This document shows, piece by piece, positions 26,056 through 36,145 of a stretch of DNA of 64,000 nt. Each line of letters starts with the position of its first letter. The stretch's first letter is position 1. Both the position numbers and the translations under genes were made by a program. Source of the DNA: Demequina activiva (GTDB lineage Bacteria > Actinomycetota > Actinomycetes > Actinomycetales > Demequinaceae); assembly GCF_016862815.1 (NCBI RefSeq), contig NZ_BONR01000004.1:124001-188000 (forward strand), read 5' to 3'. The notes under the pieces are model-generated. The model was not told where the DNA came from and did no database searches. It saw only the letters and a list, made by a program, of their open reading frames with translations.

Positions 26056-26931
26056 ATGGAGTCTCCCGCGAGTGCCGCGCTGCGGAGCCGTGTGCTTGAA
26101 CTTGTCGAGGCGCAGTTTCCGTCTTCATCACTCGTAGATCGCAGCGATTTGCTCGGCTTCCAGGTAGATGGCCAGCCAATGCCGCTCATCGACTACTCGA
26201 GAGGTATTCGCAATCCGCAGGCCCTCGACGCGACGCTCAGCGTGGTGTCCTCGGCCGATGGTCCTTACAGCGACGAACAAGTCGCCCCTGGGGTCTGGCG
26301 ATATGACTTCCGCGCCGGCGGAGTAGGGGGCGACAACCGGAAATTGATTGACGCGCATCGCCTCGGTGTCACGATCGTTCTTTTTCGCAAGTTGCGACCG
26401 AACCTCTATCAAGCGATCTACCCCGCGCGCGTCGCGCATGTTGATCTCGAAAATGCCTACGTTCTGGTGAGCCTTGAGGAGCTCGCGGATTTGGCCGATC
26501 ACGAGCCTTCCGCAGTCGAGCGCCACTGGGCCGAGTACATCGCCAAGAGGCGCGTTCACCAGCCAGCATTCAGGGGCATGGTGCTCAAGGCCTACGACAC
26601 GCAATGCACGGTGTGCCGCTTCAAGCACGCCGAGCTCTTGGATGCGGCGCACATCACGGCCGATTCCGAGGCGACAGGAGATGCTGTCGTCACGAACGGC
26701 ATGGCCATGTGCAAGATCCACCACGCGGCCTACGATCGCGACTTCCTCGGTGTCACGCCTGACTACACGATCAAGATCAACACGGATCTACTGAACGAGG
26801 TGGACGGGCCGATGCTTAAGCACGGCTTACAAGAGATGCACAATCTCCAGATCCAGCCACCGGTGAGGTCCTCAGAAAGACCGAGCAAGGAACGGCTTGC
26901 GGCGCGCTTCGCAGCATTTAGCGCACGCTAG
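26056..26931 (+). CDS. HNH endonuclease, predicted restriction enzyme
   Basis: The 291-residue protein ends in an HNH nuclease domain: FRGMVLKAYDTQCTVCRFKHAELLDAAHI, then NGMAMCKIHHAAYDRDFLGV. The CxxC pair and late CKIHH bind zinc and metal. The first 180 residues (PLIDYSRGIRNPQALDATLS, VWRYDFRAGG) look like a recognition domain of predicted restriction enzymes of the COG3440 type, possibly for modified DNA. No methyltransferase is adjacent, which would suit a modification-dependent (type IV) enzyme. Base composition is visibly less GC-rich than neighbouring genes, with codons such as TTT, ATT and GAA, suggesting horizontal transfer. Confidence 0.85.
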   Translation: MESPASAALRSRVLELVEAQFPSSSLVDRSDLLGFQVDGQPMPLIDYSRGIRNPQALDATLSVVSSADGPYSDEQVAPGVWRYDFRAGGVGGDNRKLIDAHRLGVTIVLFRKLRPNLYQAIYPARVAHVDLENAYVLVSLEELADLADHEPSAVERHWAEYIAKRRVHQPAFRGMVLKAYDTQCTVCRFKHAELLDAAHITADSEATGDAVVTNGMAMCKIHHAAYDRDFLGVTPDYTIKINTDLLNEVDGPMLKHGLQEMHNLQIQPPVRSSERPSKERLAARFAAFSAR

Positions 26932-27007
26932 TTGATTCGGACGTCGGTACTCGGCGTCGCCCACGCAACTTTCGACGGCCCACCGCGCGCGGCTGGACCA
27001 CCCAACG

Positions 27008-27013
27008 TAGCCT
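27008..27013 (+). promoter_or_regulatory. Leaderless-type -10 box (TAGCCT) for the DHFR-family gene
   Basis: TAGCCT ends six bases before the ATG at 27020, with no ribosome binding site. It is identical in sequence and spacing to the box of the VIT gene. Confidence 0.6.
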
Positions 27014-27019
27014 CGACGC

Positions 27020-27589
27020 ATGGGACGCATCATCGTCGAGCAGCACGTCACCGCAGACGGCTTCGCCGCGGGTCCGAACGGCGAACTCGACTGGGTGGAC
27101 GGCTCGGTCTCCGAGACCGGGCCGATGGTGGACCAGGCGCTGTCCGAGCTCGAGCACGCCGACGCCATCCTGCTGGGTGCCACCACCTACAGCCTCTTCG
27201 TCAGCTACTGGCCACGGCCGGAGGCGGCGAGCGACCCTCTCGCGGAGCCCATCAACCGCTTGCCCAAGCACGTGGTCTCCTCCACGCTTGCGGCCGCACC
27301 CTGGGGTGAGTTCGCGCCAGCCACGCTCGAGACCGGGAACGTGCTCGACACGTGCGACCGGCTCACCAGCCTGTATGACCGAGACATCATCGTGTGGGGC
27401 AGCCTCGAGCTCGCTGGCGCGCTCATGGATGCCGGCTGCGTGTCGCAGGTGCGCCTGCGGATCGCTCCCGTCGCGATCGGCTCCGGCATCCCGCTGTGGA
27501 CCGCGCCGTACCGCTCCCGCGCGCTGACCGTCAGCTCCGTCACTCCCCTGTCCACCGGCCAGGTCACCGTCATCTACGACGTCGACTGA
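27020..27589 (+). CDS. Dihydrofolate reductase/RibD C-domain family protein
   Basis: A 189-residue cytoplasmic protein of the RibD carboxyl-domain/DHFR fold, which uses NADPH to reduce a pterin or pyrimidine substrate. Family features are the opening GRIIVEQHVTADGFAAGPNG, ADAILLGATTYSLFVSYWP, the nucleotide loop DIIVWGSLELAGALMDAG, and IAPVAIGSGIPLW. Stand-alone members like this are widespread in actinobacteria and their substrates are not known. It faces the M50 peptidase gene. Confidence 0.9.
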   Translation: MGRIIVEQHVTADGFAAGPNGELDWVDGSVSETGPMVDQALSELEHADAILLGATTYSLFVSYWPRPEAASDPLAEPINRLPKHVVSSTLAAAPWGEFAPATLETGNVLDTCDRLTSLYDRDIIVWGSLELAGALMDAGCVSQVRLRIAPVAIGSGIPLWTAPYRSRALTVSSVTPLSTGQVTVIYDVD

Positions 27590-27621
27590 CGGCCGCGATC
27601 CCGCGCGACGGTCGCGACGGC

Positions 27622-28347
27622 TCAGCCTCCGAGGACGTCACCCAGCATCAGCCACGCACCGCCTGCCGCGCACGCGACCGTCACCAGCCAGAACACCGCC
27701 ACCCACACCAGGCCGGGCACGCGGGTGGTGCGCGCCAACGCATCGGCGTCCGATCCCTTGCCAGCGGCGCCCCGCCGCGACCCGTGCAGCTCGATCACCG
27801 CGCGCACGGCACCCAGCAGCAACAGCCACGCGACGCCATAGGCCACGCCCACCCGCCAGGGATCCGGCCCGGCCCAGGCGAGCCACCCCAGGCCGCCGAT
27901 CGCGACCACCATCACGAGGAAGCCGTAGACGTTGCGGATGAACACCAGCACCACCACGAGCACCAGCAGCGTGGCCCACAGCAGCCCAAAGGCGTAGCCG
28001 GCGCCCAGCAGCGCAGCCGCTCCCAGGCCCAGGACGGCGGGCGCCGGGTAGCCAGCGAAGGCGGTGAGCGCCAACGGCAGGCGTTTGGTGTCCCCCGAAT
28101 GCGTGGTGAGGCCGGACGTGTCTGAATGCAACCGGATGCCACGCACCTGCCGCCCCAGCAGCGCCGCGACACCAGCGTGCCCGGCCTCGTGAGCGATGGT
28201 CACGACGTGCCTCACCACGTGCCACGCCTGCGGCACCAGCAGGCAGACCACCACCACGGCCAAGGGCACCAGCGCCGCAAGAGTGGACGCGACCACCTGC
28301 GTGGTCGCGTCCTCCCAGATGTCCTGCAGCGCGTCCACGGGGCTCAT
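27622..28347 (-). CDS. M50-family membrane metallopeptidase
   Basis: The 241-residue integral membrane protein carries the zinc site HEAGH at residues 53-57 after one membrane segment, followed by further membrane spans and a weakly conserved second motif region. It resembles the actinobacterial M50B group (peptidase_M50B-like), which are site-2-protease relatives with unknown targets. ATG 28347 overlaps the stop of the hydrolase gene (ATGA), so it is the last gene of a three-gene operon with the YbhB-like and hydrolase genes. Confidence 0.9.
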   Translation of the reverse strand: MSPVDALQDIWEDATTQVVASTLAALVPLAVVVVCLLVPQAWHVVRHVVTIAHEAGHAGVAALLGRQVRGIRLHSDTSGLTTHSGDTKRLPLALTAFAGYPAPAVLGLGAAALLGAGYAFGLLWATLLVLVVVLVFIRNVYGFLVMVVAIGGLGWLAWAGPDPWRVGVAYGVAWLLLLGAVRAVIELHGSRRGAAGKGSDADALARTTRVPGLVWVAVFWLVTVACAAGGAWLMLGDVLGG

Positions 28348-29294
28348 GCGGCACGAGCGCTCGAGCGCGCCCACCATTGCGTGAGCAGCGCAGCGTGCTC
28401 GGCGGCGCCGTCGATCCACGGCTGATGGCCAGTCCGGACGATGCGCACCGTCGGTTGGGGTGCGTGGCGCGCCCAGGCGCGCACACGGTCGGGGGACGCG
28501 AAGGGGTCACGGTCACCGGCGACCCACAGCGACGGCATGCTGAGGGCGCGCACGTGCGCCGGCCCGGGGGCCCACTCCGCGCGCGGGCCGCGCCAGGACG
28601 CGACGCGGCCCAGCAGGGCGAGATCGTGGCGCATGGTCTGAGTATGCCGGGCGACAGCGAGACGCCAGTCCAGGTCTGCCTGCGACAGGCGGCCGTCGTC
28701 GAAGGCCTCGCCGTGCCCCATCTGCCGCATGGACCGCCGCAGGTCCCTTTCGACCACGCGGTGTCGCACGGTCGCCTTGGCCACCGGGCCGAACGTCGCG
28801 GCCCGCATGCTCACCGGCAACCGCATGCCCCGCAGCGCCGGCACACCATCCAGGGTGATCGAACGCACCAGCTCGGGCCGGCGCGCCGCGAAGGACACGG
28901 CCGCCATGCCGCCTGCAGAGCTGCCCAACAGGTCCACAGGCTCACCCGCGACCTGCTCGACCACGGCCTCGAGCCACGCCTCGTTGGCCTCGGTGAGCCG
29001 CTCCGGAGTCAACCCCGACAGCTCGAGTGGGTCGCTCAACCCGCAGCCGGGCCGGTCCACCACGATCGCCCGCACCCCCGTGAGCGCGGCCACGAGCGGC
29101 GCGAACACTCCGCCAGCCGTGGGCATCCCATGCACCAGCACCACCGGGCGTCCCTCGCCGAACTCAACAGCACGCACTCGGGTGCCCGTGCCGCGTGCCG
29201 TCACGAAGCGCTCGACGGGATCGATCCCGTGATGCGCCCACAGCGCTGACTCCGCCGCGCGGTAGGCCGCCTCATCCACCCTCGTCGCGCTCAC
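28344..29294 (-). CDS. Alpha/beta hydrolase
   Basis: A 316-residue alpha/beta-fold hydrolase. The oxyanion block is VLVHGMPTAGG, the nucleophile elbow is GSSAGGMAA with the active-site Ser, the acid is Asp in VAGDRDPFASPD, and the catalytic His lies in RTGHQPWIDG. The substrate is unknown; the lid region (residues 155-220) is basic and helical. The GTG start overlaps the YbhB-like stop as GTGA and its own stop overlaps the peptidase start, so all three genes are tightly coupled. Confidence 0.9.
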   Translation of the reverse strand: MSATRVDEAAYRAAESALWAHHGIDPVERFVTARGTGTRVRAVEFGEGRPVVLVHGMPTAGGVFAPLVAALTGVRAIVVDRPGCGLSDPLELSGLTPERLTEANEAWLEAVVEQVAGEPVDLLGSSAGGMAAVSFAARRPELVRSITLDGVPALRGMRLPVSMRAATFGPVAKATVRHRVVERDLRRSMRQMGHGEAFDDGRLSQADLDWRLAVARHTQTMRHDLALLGRVASWRGPRAEWAPGPAHVRALSMPSLWVAGDRDPFASPDRVRAWARHAPQPTVRIVRTGHQPWIDGAAEHAALLTQWWARSSARAA

Positions 29295-29731
29295 GCCGAG
29301 TAGGTGCCAACCAGGCGAGCCTGTTCCACCACGGCGTCGCCGTACGCGTCGATGAAGGCGCGGCGCGTGGGCTCACCCTCGACCCGCCGCGACAGCGCGT
29401 AGATCCAGAAGTAGTAGCGGTGATCGCCGTGGCCCGCTGGTGGGTACGGGCCCACATAGCCTCGCCGTCCCGCATCGTTGGGACCGGGTCGAGCACCGGC
29501 GACGTCGATCGCGCCGGACGACGGCGCCAGCCCGTAGAGCGTCCAGTGCGTGAAGCCGTCCGGCATGGGCGCGTCCGGATCGTGGCAGACGAGCGCGAGC
29601 TCCACCGCGGCCGCAGGGACGCCGGAGACCTCGATGCGAGGCGTCTGCGCAAAGTGCTCGCCCGCGAAGCGGTCGTCGATGCGCTGACCGTCCGAGATGT
29701 CTGGACTGGTGATGGTCAATCCTGCTGGCAT
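29291..29731 (-). CDS. YbhB/YbcL (PEBP-like) family protein
   Basis: A 146-residue protein of the phosphatidylethanolamine-binding (Raf kinase inhibitor-like) family. Visible marks are LTITSPDISDGQRI, the ligand-pocket motif CHDPDAPMPDGFTHWTLYGLAP, GRRGYVGPYPPAGHGDHRYYFWIYAL and the carboxyl end VVEQARLVGTYS. ATG 29731 has GGAGG five bases upstream. No signal peptide is present. Bacterial members have no settled function. It heads the operon with the hydrolase and M50 peptidase. Confidence 0.94.
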   Translation of the reverse strand: MPAGLTITSPDISDGQRIDDRFAGEHFAQTPRIEVSGVPAAAVELALVCHDPDAPMPDGFTHWTLYGLAPSSGAIDVAGARPGPNDAGRRGYVGPYPPAGHGDHRYYFWIYALSRRVEGEPTRRAFIDAYGDAVVEQARLVGTYSA

Positions 29732-29831
29732 CCGAGCCTCCGTGCGTCGATGAGAGCGTCCGCCTCTATCCTGCGACGCGCTCGCCGGATACGCGAACTC
29801 GACCCAACCATCGGCCGCACGGGGCGTGCCG

Positions 29832-31643
29832 TCAGGCGTCTCCGGAGGCCTGGGGCTTGACCTTCGCATAGATGGACTCGACCACGTCCGCGAAGTGCTC
29901 GAGCACCACCGCGCGGCGCACCTTGAGCGAGGCGGTGAGCTCCTCGCGCGCCTCGGAGAACTCGCGGGGGACGATGCGGTACTCCTTGATCGCCTCGGCC
30001 TTGGAGACCTGCTCGTTCGCCGCGGCGATGGCACGGCCGATGAGCTCGCGCACCTTCTCATTCACCGACGCCTCCGCGACGTCCATCGCCGGCAGATCAT
30101 GCGCCTCGAGCCACGCGGGCAGCAGCACGGGATCCAGCGCGATCACAGCGGACACGAAGTGTCGCCCGTCTCCGATCACCACCGAGTCCTGGATGGCGGG
30201 ATGCGACCGCATGGAATCCTCGAGCACCGCAGGCTGGACGTTCTTGCCCGAGGACAGCACCAGGATCTCCTTCTTGCGACCCGTGATCACCAGCGCGCCG
30301 TCGCGCACCTCGCCCAGGTCGCCGGTGGCGAACCAGTCGCCGCGCATCACCTCGGCGGTGGCCTCCGGCGCGTTCCAGTAGCCGCGGAACAGGTTGACGC
30401 CCTTGACGAGGATCTCGCCATCGTCCGCGAGCGTAACCGAGCACCCGGCGATGGGGCGGCCCACGGTGCCGATGCGGTTGTCCTCCACGGGGGTGCCGGT
30501 GGCCGCCGCGGTGGTCTCGGTGAGTCCGTAGCCCTGCATGGTGGTGACGCCCATGCCGCGGAAGAAGTGACCCACCTCGGGGGTGAGCTTGGCGCCGCCA
30601 GCGAGGACGTAGCCCAGCTGGCCGCCCAGCAGCTCGCGGATCTTGCCGAGCACCAGTCGATCCGCGACCGCGTAGCGCGCCTTGAGCGCGGCACCGGGGC
30701 CGCCCGACTCCTGGGCACGCGAGTACTGCCGCGCCACGGTGGCGGACCAGCGGAACAGCGTCTTCTTGATGCCACGCATCGACGTGTCCGCACGGTTGTA
30801 GATGGTCTCCAGCACGCGCGGTACCAGCGGCATCCACGTGGGCCGGAAGCTCTTGAGGTCCGCGGCGAGCGTCTTGTGCGACGGGGTGTAGCCGATGACG
30901 GAGCCGGCGCTCAGCGCGAGGATCATCGCGAAGCGCGCGAACACGTGGGCGAGCGGCAGGAACAGCAGCACTCGCGTCTGACCCTGCACGAACGCTCCGA
31001 AGCTGGGGTCGAGCTCTACGTTGGCGGCGTGCTCCACCAGGTTGCGGTGGGTGAGCATCGCTCCCTTGGGGCGGCCGGTGGTGCCGGACGTGTAGATGAT
31101 GGTCGCGAGGTCATCGGAGACCACATCCGCTGTACGGGCGTCGAGGTCTGCGTCGGACAGGCGCGCGCCCTGGGTCGCGAGCACCTCGATGCCGGAGGCG
31201 TCCAGGGGGAACAGACGAGTGGAGGGCGCGACTCGGGCGATCGCGTCCTGGTGCTCGGCGGTCTGTGCGGCGATCACGGTGATGCCGGCGTCCTCGATGA
31301 TCCACGCGAACTGCGACGCAGAGGAGGACGGGTAGATGGGCACCGTCACCCCGCCAGCGGCGAAGATCGCGAAGTCCACGATGGACCACTCGATGCTGGT
31401 CTCCCCCGCCACGCCCACGCGGTCGCCAGGATTCACCCCGGCGGCCATCAAACCCTTGGCGACCGCACGCACCTGGGAACGGAACTCGCCCAGCGACACG
31501 GGCGTCCAGGTGTCGTGGTCGCCCTTCACCTCCGCGAACGTTCGCTCGGGGTGCGACGCGGCTCGCGCGTCCAGCATGGCGGTCAGGTGGAGGGCGTCGT
31601 CGGCGGTGGCGAGGCCCGGGGCGGAGAGTTCGATCTGAGGCAT
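29832..31643 (-). CDS. Long-chain acyl-CoA synthetase (AMP-binding)
   Basis: The 603-residue enzyme activates fatty acids to acyl-CoA through acyl-AMP. The AMP-binding P-loop is IIYTSGTTGRPKGAMLTH, the linker block is MQGYGLTETTAAA, the adenylate motif is DWFATGDLGEV and the hinge is GRKKEILVLSSGKNV. It matches FadD15-type proteins of actinobacteria. ATG 31643 is chosen; a TATCCT box lies five bases upstream and overlaps a perfect palindrome, so it is probably transcribed leaderless under a dedicated repressor. Function in degradation or in membrane lipid recycling cannot be separated. Confidence 0.93.
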   Translation of the reverse strand: MPQIELSAPGLATADDALHLTAMLDARAASHPERTFAEVKGDHDTWTPVSLGEFRSQVRAVAKGLMAAGVNPGDRVGVAGETSIEWSIVDFAIFAAGGVTVPIYPSSSASQFAWIIEDAGITVIAAQTAEHQDAIARVAPSTRLFPLDASGIEVLATQGARLSDADLDARTADVVSDDLATIIYTSGTTGRPKGAMLTHRNLVEHAANVELDPSFGAFVQGQTRVLLFLPLAHVFARFAMILALSAGSVIGYTPSHKTLAADLKSFRPTWMPLVPRVLETIYNRADTSMRGIKKTLFRWSATVARQYSRAQESGGPGAALKARYAVADRLVLGKIRELLGGQLGYVLAGGAKLTPEVGHFFRGMGVTTMQGYGLTETTAAATGTPVEDNRIGTVGRPIAGCSVTLADDGEILVKGVNLFRGYWNAPEATAEVMRGDWFATGDLGEVRDGALVITGRKKEILVLSSGKNVQPAVLEDSMRSHPAIQDSVVIGDGRHFVSAVIALDPVLLPAWLEAHDLPAMDVAEASVNEKVRELIGRAIAAANEQVSKAEAIKEYRIVPREFSEAREELTASLKVRRAVVLEHFADVVESIYAKVKPQASGDA

Positions 31644-31648
31644 GCTCC

Positions 31649-31674
31649 AGGATAACCTACGCATCCGTAGGTTA
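31649..31674 (-). promoter_or_regulatory. Palindromic operator overlapping the acyl-CoA synthetase promoter
   Basis: TAACCTACG and CGTAGGTTA form a perfect 9-bp inverted repeat around CATC (31653-31674). The -10 box TATCCT (minus strand, 31654-31649) overlaps its proximal end. The form fits a TetR-family operator, possibly of a fatty-acid-responsive repressor encoded elsewhere. Confidence 0.7.
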
Positions 31675-31719
31675 CGGTGCCGAAGGACCCGGGTTGCGGC
31701 GCGTGTCAGCGGCATGGGC

Positions 31720-31725
31720 TAACCT
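31720..31725 (+). promoter_or_regulatory. -10 box (TAACCT) placing transcription start at the riboswitch
   Basis: TAACCT ends seven bases before the first base of the aptamer P1 helix at 31733, so transcription would begin right at the aptamer. No good -35 is seen. Confidence 0.5.
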
Positions 31726-31731
31726 TCCTGG

Positions 31732-31837
31732 TGGATCAAGAAGTGCGGCCACAAGCCCTCCAGCCGGCCCACTGGCAACCGCGTCCCGACACGGTGCCCC
31801 TGGAGGAAGATCCGCCCTGCGTGACATCCACGCAGGG
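31732..31837 (+). ncRNA. SAM riboswitch candidate (SAM-I/SAM-IV-like)
   Basis: The leader reads GGATCAAGAAGTGCGGCC, ACAAGCCC, GGCAACC and CGGTGCC in order, the conserved blocks of the SAM-I clan. P1 pairs GGATC (31733-31737) with GATCC (31809-31813). P2 pairs GTGCGGCC (31743-31750) with GGCCCAC (31766-31772). P3 pairs GGCAACCG (31774-31781) with CGGTGCC (31792-31798). A pseudoknot pairs CCTCCAG (31757-31763) with CTGGAGG (31800-31806). A perfect 9-bp hairpin (31815-31823 with 31829-31837) follows as a possible expression platform. No T run follows it, so control of translation is likelier than termination. Confidence 0.75.
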
Positions 31838-31859
31838 AAGAACGGATACAGGAGCAGTC

Positions 31860-32216
31860 ATGTTCATCACCCACCCCATCCCCGGCATCCCCGCGATGCC
31901 CAGCACGAGCTCGCGTGGGCACTGCGCCTTGCAGCACCCCGGCCACCTGCCCAACTTCACCGGCGTCAAGATGGCCTTGGGCTCGGCCGCACGGCCAGGC
32001 CGCGTCATCTCAGCCGGCGACGACGGCCTGGTGGTCGCGCTCGACTCCGGCGGCGAGCTCGAGCTCGTGACACACAAGCCCAGCCTCGACCTCGTCGCCC
32101 GGTTTCTCGGACTCGGGCGCGCCCGCATCGTGCTCTTCGACCACGACATCGCCCGCCTGGGCGACCTGTGGATCTCCCCCGTGCCACGAGAAAGGTTCGT
32201 GCCATGCGCGGGGTGA
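31860..32216 (+). CDS. Unknown 118-residue protein under a SAM riboswitch candidate
   Basis: I do not recognise this protein. ATG 31860 has AGGAG five bases upstream. The sequence has a hydrophobic, Pro-rich start (FITHPIPGIPAMP), CALQHPGHLPNFTGVKMALG, then a beta-like stretch ISAGDDGLVVALDSGGELELVTH and the motif RARIVLFDHDIARLGDLWISPV. It contains two Cys but no signal peptide or membrane segment. Since the leader looks like a SAM sensor, a role in methionine, SAM or sulfur metabolism is the natural guess, and only a guess. The gene stands alone and faces ilvE. Confidence 0.7.
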   Translation: MFITHPIPGIPAMPSTSSRGHCALQHPGHLPNFTGVKMALGSAARPGRVISAGDDGLVVALDSGGELELVTHKPSLDLVARFLGLGRARIVLFDHDIARLGDLWISPVPRERFVPCAG

Positions 32217-32253
32217 GGCACGCATCGGCCGGGCAGACCCACCAGAGCGTGAC

Positions 32254-33378
32254 TCAGGCGATGCGACGCATCCAGCCGTAGGTGTCCTCGTCGCGACCGT
32301 ACTGGATGTCGGTGAGGCGCTGGCGGATGCCCATGGTGACCGTGCCGGCGACGCCGTCGTTGATGGTCACGTCGAAGTCGGGCGACGCGAGGCGCCCCAC
32401 GGGCGTGACCACGGCGGCGGTGCCGCACGCGAACACCTCGGCGATGTCGCCGGACTCCACTCCGGTGCGCACCTCGTCCAGCGTGATGTCCTTCTCGATC
32501 ACCTTGCGGCCGTCGTCCTCGAGCTGCTGGATCACGCTCGAGCGCGTGATGCCCTCGAGGATCGTGCCGGTCAGGCGCGGGGTCTCGATGGTGCCGTCAC
32601 GGCGCACCACGAACACGTTCATGCCGCCCAGCTCCTCGAGGAAGCGACCCTCCTTGGCGTCGAGGAACAGCACCTGCTGGCAGCCGGCCTCGATGGCCTG
32701 CTGCTGCGGCAGCAGCGAGGCGGCGTAGTTGCCCCCGCACTTCGCGTCTCCCGTGCCTCCCGGCCCAGCGCGATGGAAGCCCTGCGCCACCCAGATCGAC
32801 ACCGGCTTGATGCCGCCCGGGAAGTACGGGCCCACCGGGGAGGCGATCAGCAGGTAGTCGATCACGTGCGCCGGCCGCACGCCCAGGAACGCCTCGGACG
32901 CGAACATGTAGGGACGCAGATACAGGCTGGACTCCTCGGTCCCCGGCACCCACGGCTCGTCGACGGCCACCAGCGCCTCGATCGAGCCGATGAAGTCCTC
33001 CACCGGCAGCTGCGGCAGCGCGAGCCGGTGAGCGGACTTGTTGAAGCGCTGCGCGTTGGCCTCGGGCCGGAACAGATGCACGGAGCCGTCCGCCCACCGG
33101 TAGGCCTTGAGGCCCTCGAAGATCTCCTGCGCGTAGTGCAGCACGGCAGCCGCGGGGTCCAGCTGCAGCGGGCCGTACGGCACCACGCGGCGGTCGCCCC
33201 AGCCCTCGCCGTTCACCCACTGCATGCGGGCCATGTGATCGGTGAACTGGGTGCCGAAGCGCAGGTCCGCGAGCGCCGCGTTGCGCTCCGCGACGGGCAG
33301 CGGTGCCTCGTGGCGGCGGACCTCGAACGCGGCGGCGTTCGAGGCGGTGGCGGCGGCCGATGCGGTGGTGTCGGTCAC
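32254..33378 (-). CDS. ilvE: Branched-chain amino-acid aminotransferase, copy 2 (operon)
   Basis: This 374-residue fold-type IV aminotransferase is the last gene of the ilvBNC-leuB-ilvE operon. The blocks HYAQEIFEGLKAYRW, SLYLRPYMFASEAFLGV, GDAKCGGNYAASLLPQQQ with the PLP lysine, LEELGGMNVFVV and EVFACGTAAVVTPV are all present. It starts with GTG at 33378 after AAGGAA. An Ala-rich amino end of about 20 residues precedes the conserved part. It parallels the separate ilvE at 20492-21601, so the cell has two close isoforms under different control. Confidence 0.93.
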   Translation of the reverse strand: MTDTTASAAATASNAAAFEVRRHEAPLPVAERNAALADLRFGTQFTDHMARMQWVNGEGWGDRRVVPYGPLQLDPAAAVLHYAQEIFEGLKAYRWADGSVHLFRPEANAQRFNKSAHRLALPQLPVEDFIGSIEALVAVDEPWVPGTEESSLYLRPYMFASEAFLGVRPAHVIDYLLIASPVGPYFPGGIKPVSIWVAQGFHRAGPGGTGDAKCGGNYAASLLPQQQAIEAGCQQVLFLDAKEGRFLEELGGMNVFVVRRDGTIETPRLTGTILEGITRSSVIQQLEDDGRKVIEKDITLDEVRTGVESGDIAEVFACGTAAVVTPVGRLASPDFDVTINDGVAGTVTMGIRQRLTDIQYGRDEDTYGWMRRIA

Positions 33379-33411
33379 GTCAGTTCCTTCTGTTCGTGCT
33401 GGGGTAGCGCC

Positions 33412-33466
33412 CTGGCAGCCACTGAGTGCTGGAATCCACCCGGATCCTGCACCCCGTGACTGCCAG
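33412..33466 (-). promoter_or_regulatory. Intercistronic hairpin between leuB and ilvE
   Basis: In the 102-base gap, CTGGCAGTCAC (minus strand, 33466-33456) can pair with GTGGCTGCCAG (33422-33412) over 11 positions including one G-U pair. There is no T run, so it may set mRNA stability or separate ilvE expression from leuB. Confidence 0.4.
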
Positions 33467-33480
33467 CGCGCATGGTGTGC

Positions 33481-35621
<2,141 letters not shown>

Positions 35622-36140
35622 TCAGGCGCTGACGCGCTCGAAGGCGCGCTCGGTGATGGAGCGGGCGCCGCGGCCGATGGCGACGGTGCCGGACTGCACG
35701 ATCTCGCGGATGTCGTGCGGCTCGAGCGCGGACAGCAGCGCCTGCAGCTTCTCCGGGGCTCCCACCGCCTCGATCACGAGCGAGTCGGTGGCGACGTCGA
35801 CCACGTGAGCGCGGAACAGGTCCACGATCTGCAGGATGTCCGCACGCTGGCGGGCGTCCGCGCGCACCTTCACGAGGATGAGGTCGCGCTGGACGGAGCG
35901 GTCACGCTCGAGCTCCACGATCTTGAGCACGTGCACCAGCTTGTTGAGCTGCTTGGTGACCTGCTCCAGCGGGAGCTCGTCCACGTCGACCACCACGGTG
36001 ATCCGCGAGATCTCCGGGTGCTCCGTCTGGCCCACGGCCAGCGAGTGGATGTTGAAGGCGCGGCGGCTGAACAGGCCGGACACGCGCGCGAGCACGCCGG
36101 GCTTGTTCTCGACGAGCACCGAGAGGGTGTGGGTGGTCAT
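35622..36140 (-). CDS. ilvN: Acetolactate synthase regulatory (small) subunit
   Basis: The 172-residue regulatory subunit activates IlvB and carries valine feedback inhibition. The amino ACT domain reads HTLSVLVENKPGVLARVSGLFSRRAFNI, followed by ITVVVDVDELPLEQVTKQLNKLV. The carboxyl ACT-like domain spans about residues 75-165 (VKVRADARQRADILQIVDLFRAHVVDV). ATG 36140 comes five bases after the ilvB stop, with GGAGGAG in the end of ilvB as the ribosome site. Confidence 0.96.
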   Translation of the reverse strand: MTTHTLSVLVENKPGVLARVSGLFSRRAFNIHSLAVGQTEHPEISRITVVVDVDELPLEQVTKQLNKLVHVLKIVELERDRSVQRDLILVKVRADARQRADILQIVDLFRAHVVDVATDSLVIEAVGAPEKLQALLSALEPHDIREIVQSGTVAIGRGARSITERAFERVSA

Positions 36141-36145
36141 GAGCC

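Noticed and set aside
26056-27589. Defence island around the HNH gene
   Set aside because: The neighbours are ordinary metabolic genes (F420-type reductase, DHFR-like protein); there is no methyltransferase, helicase or toxin partner.
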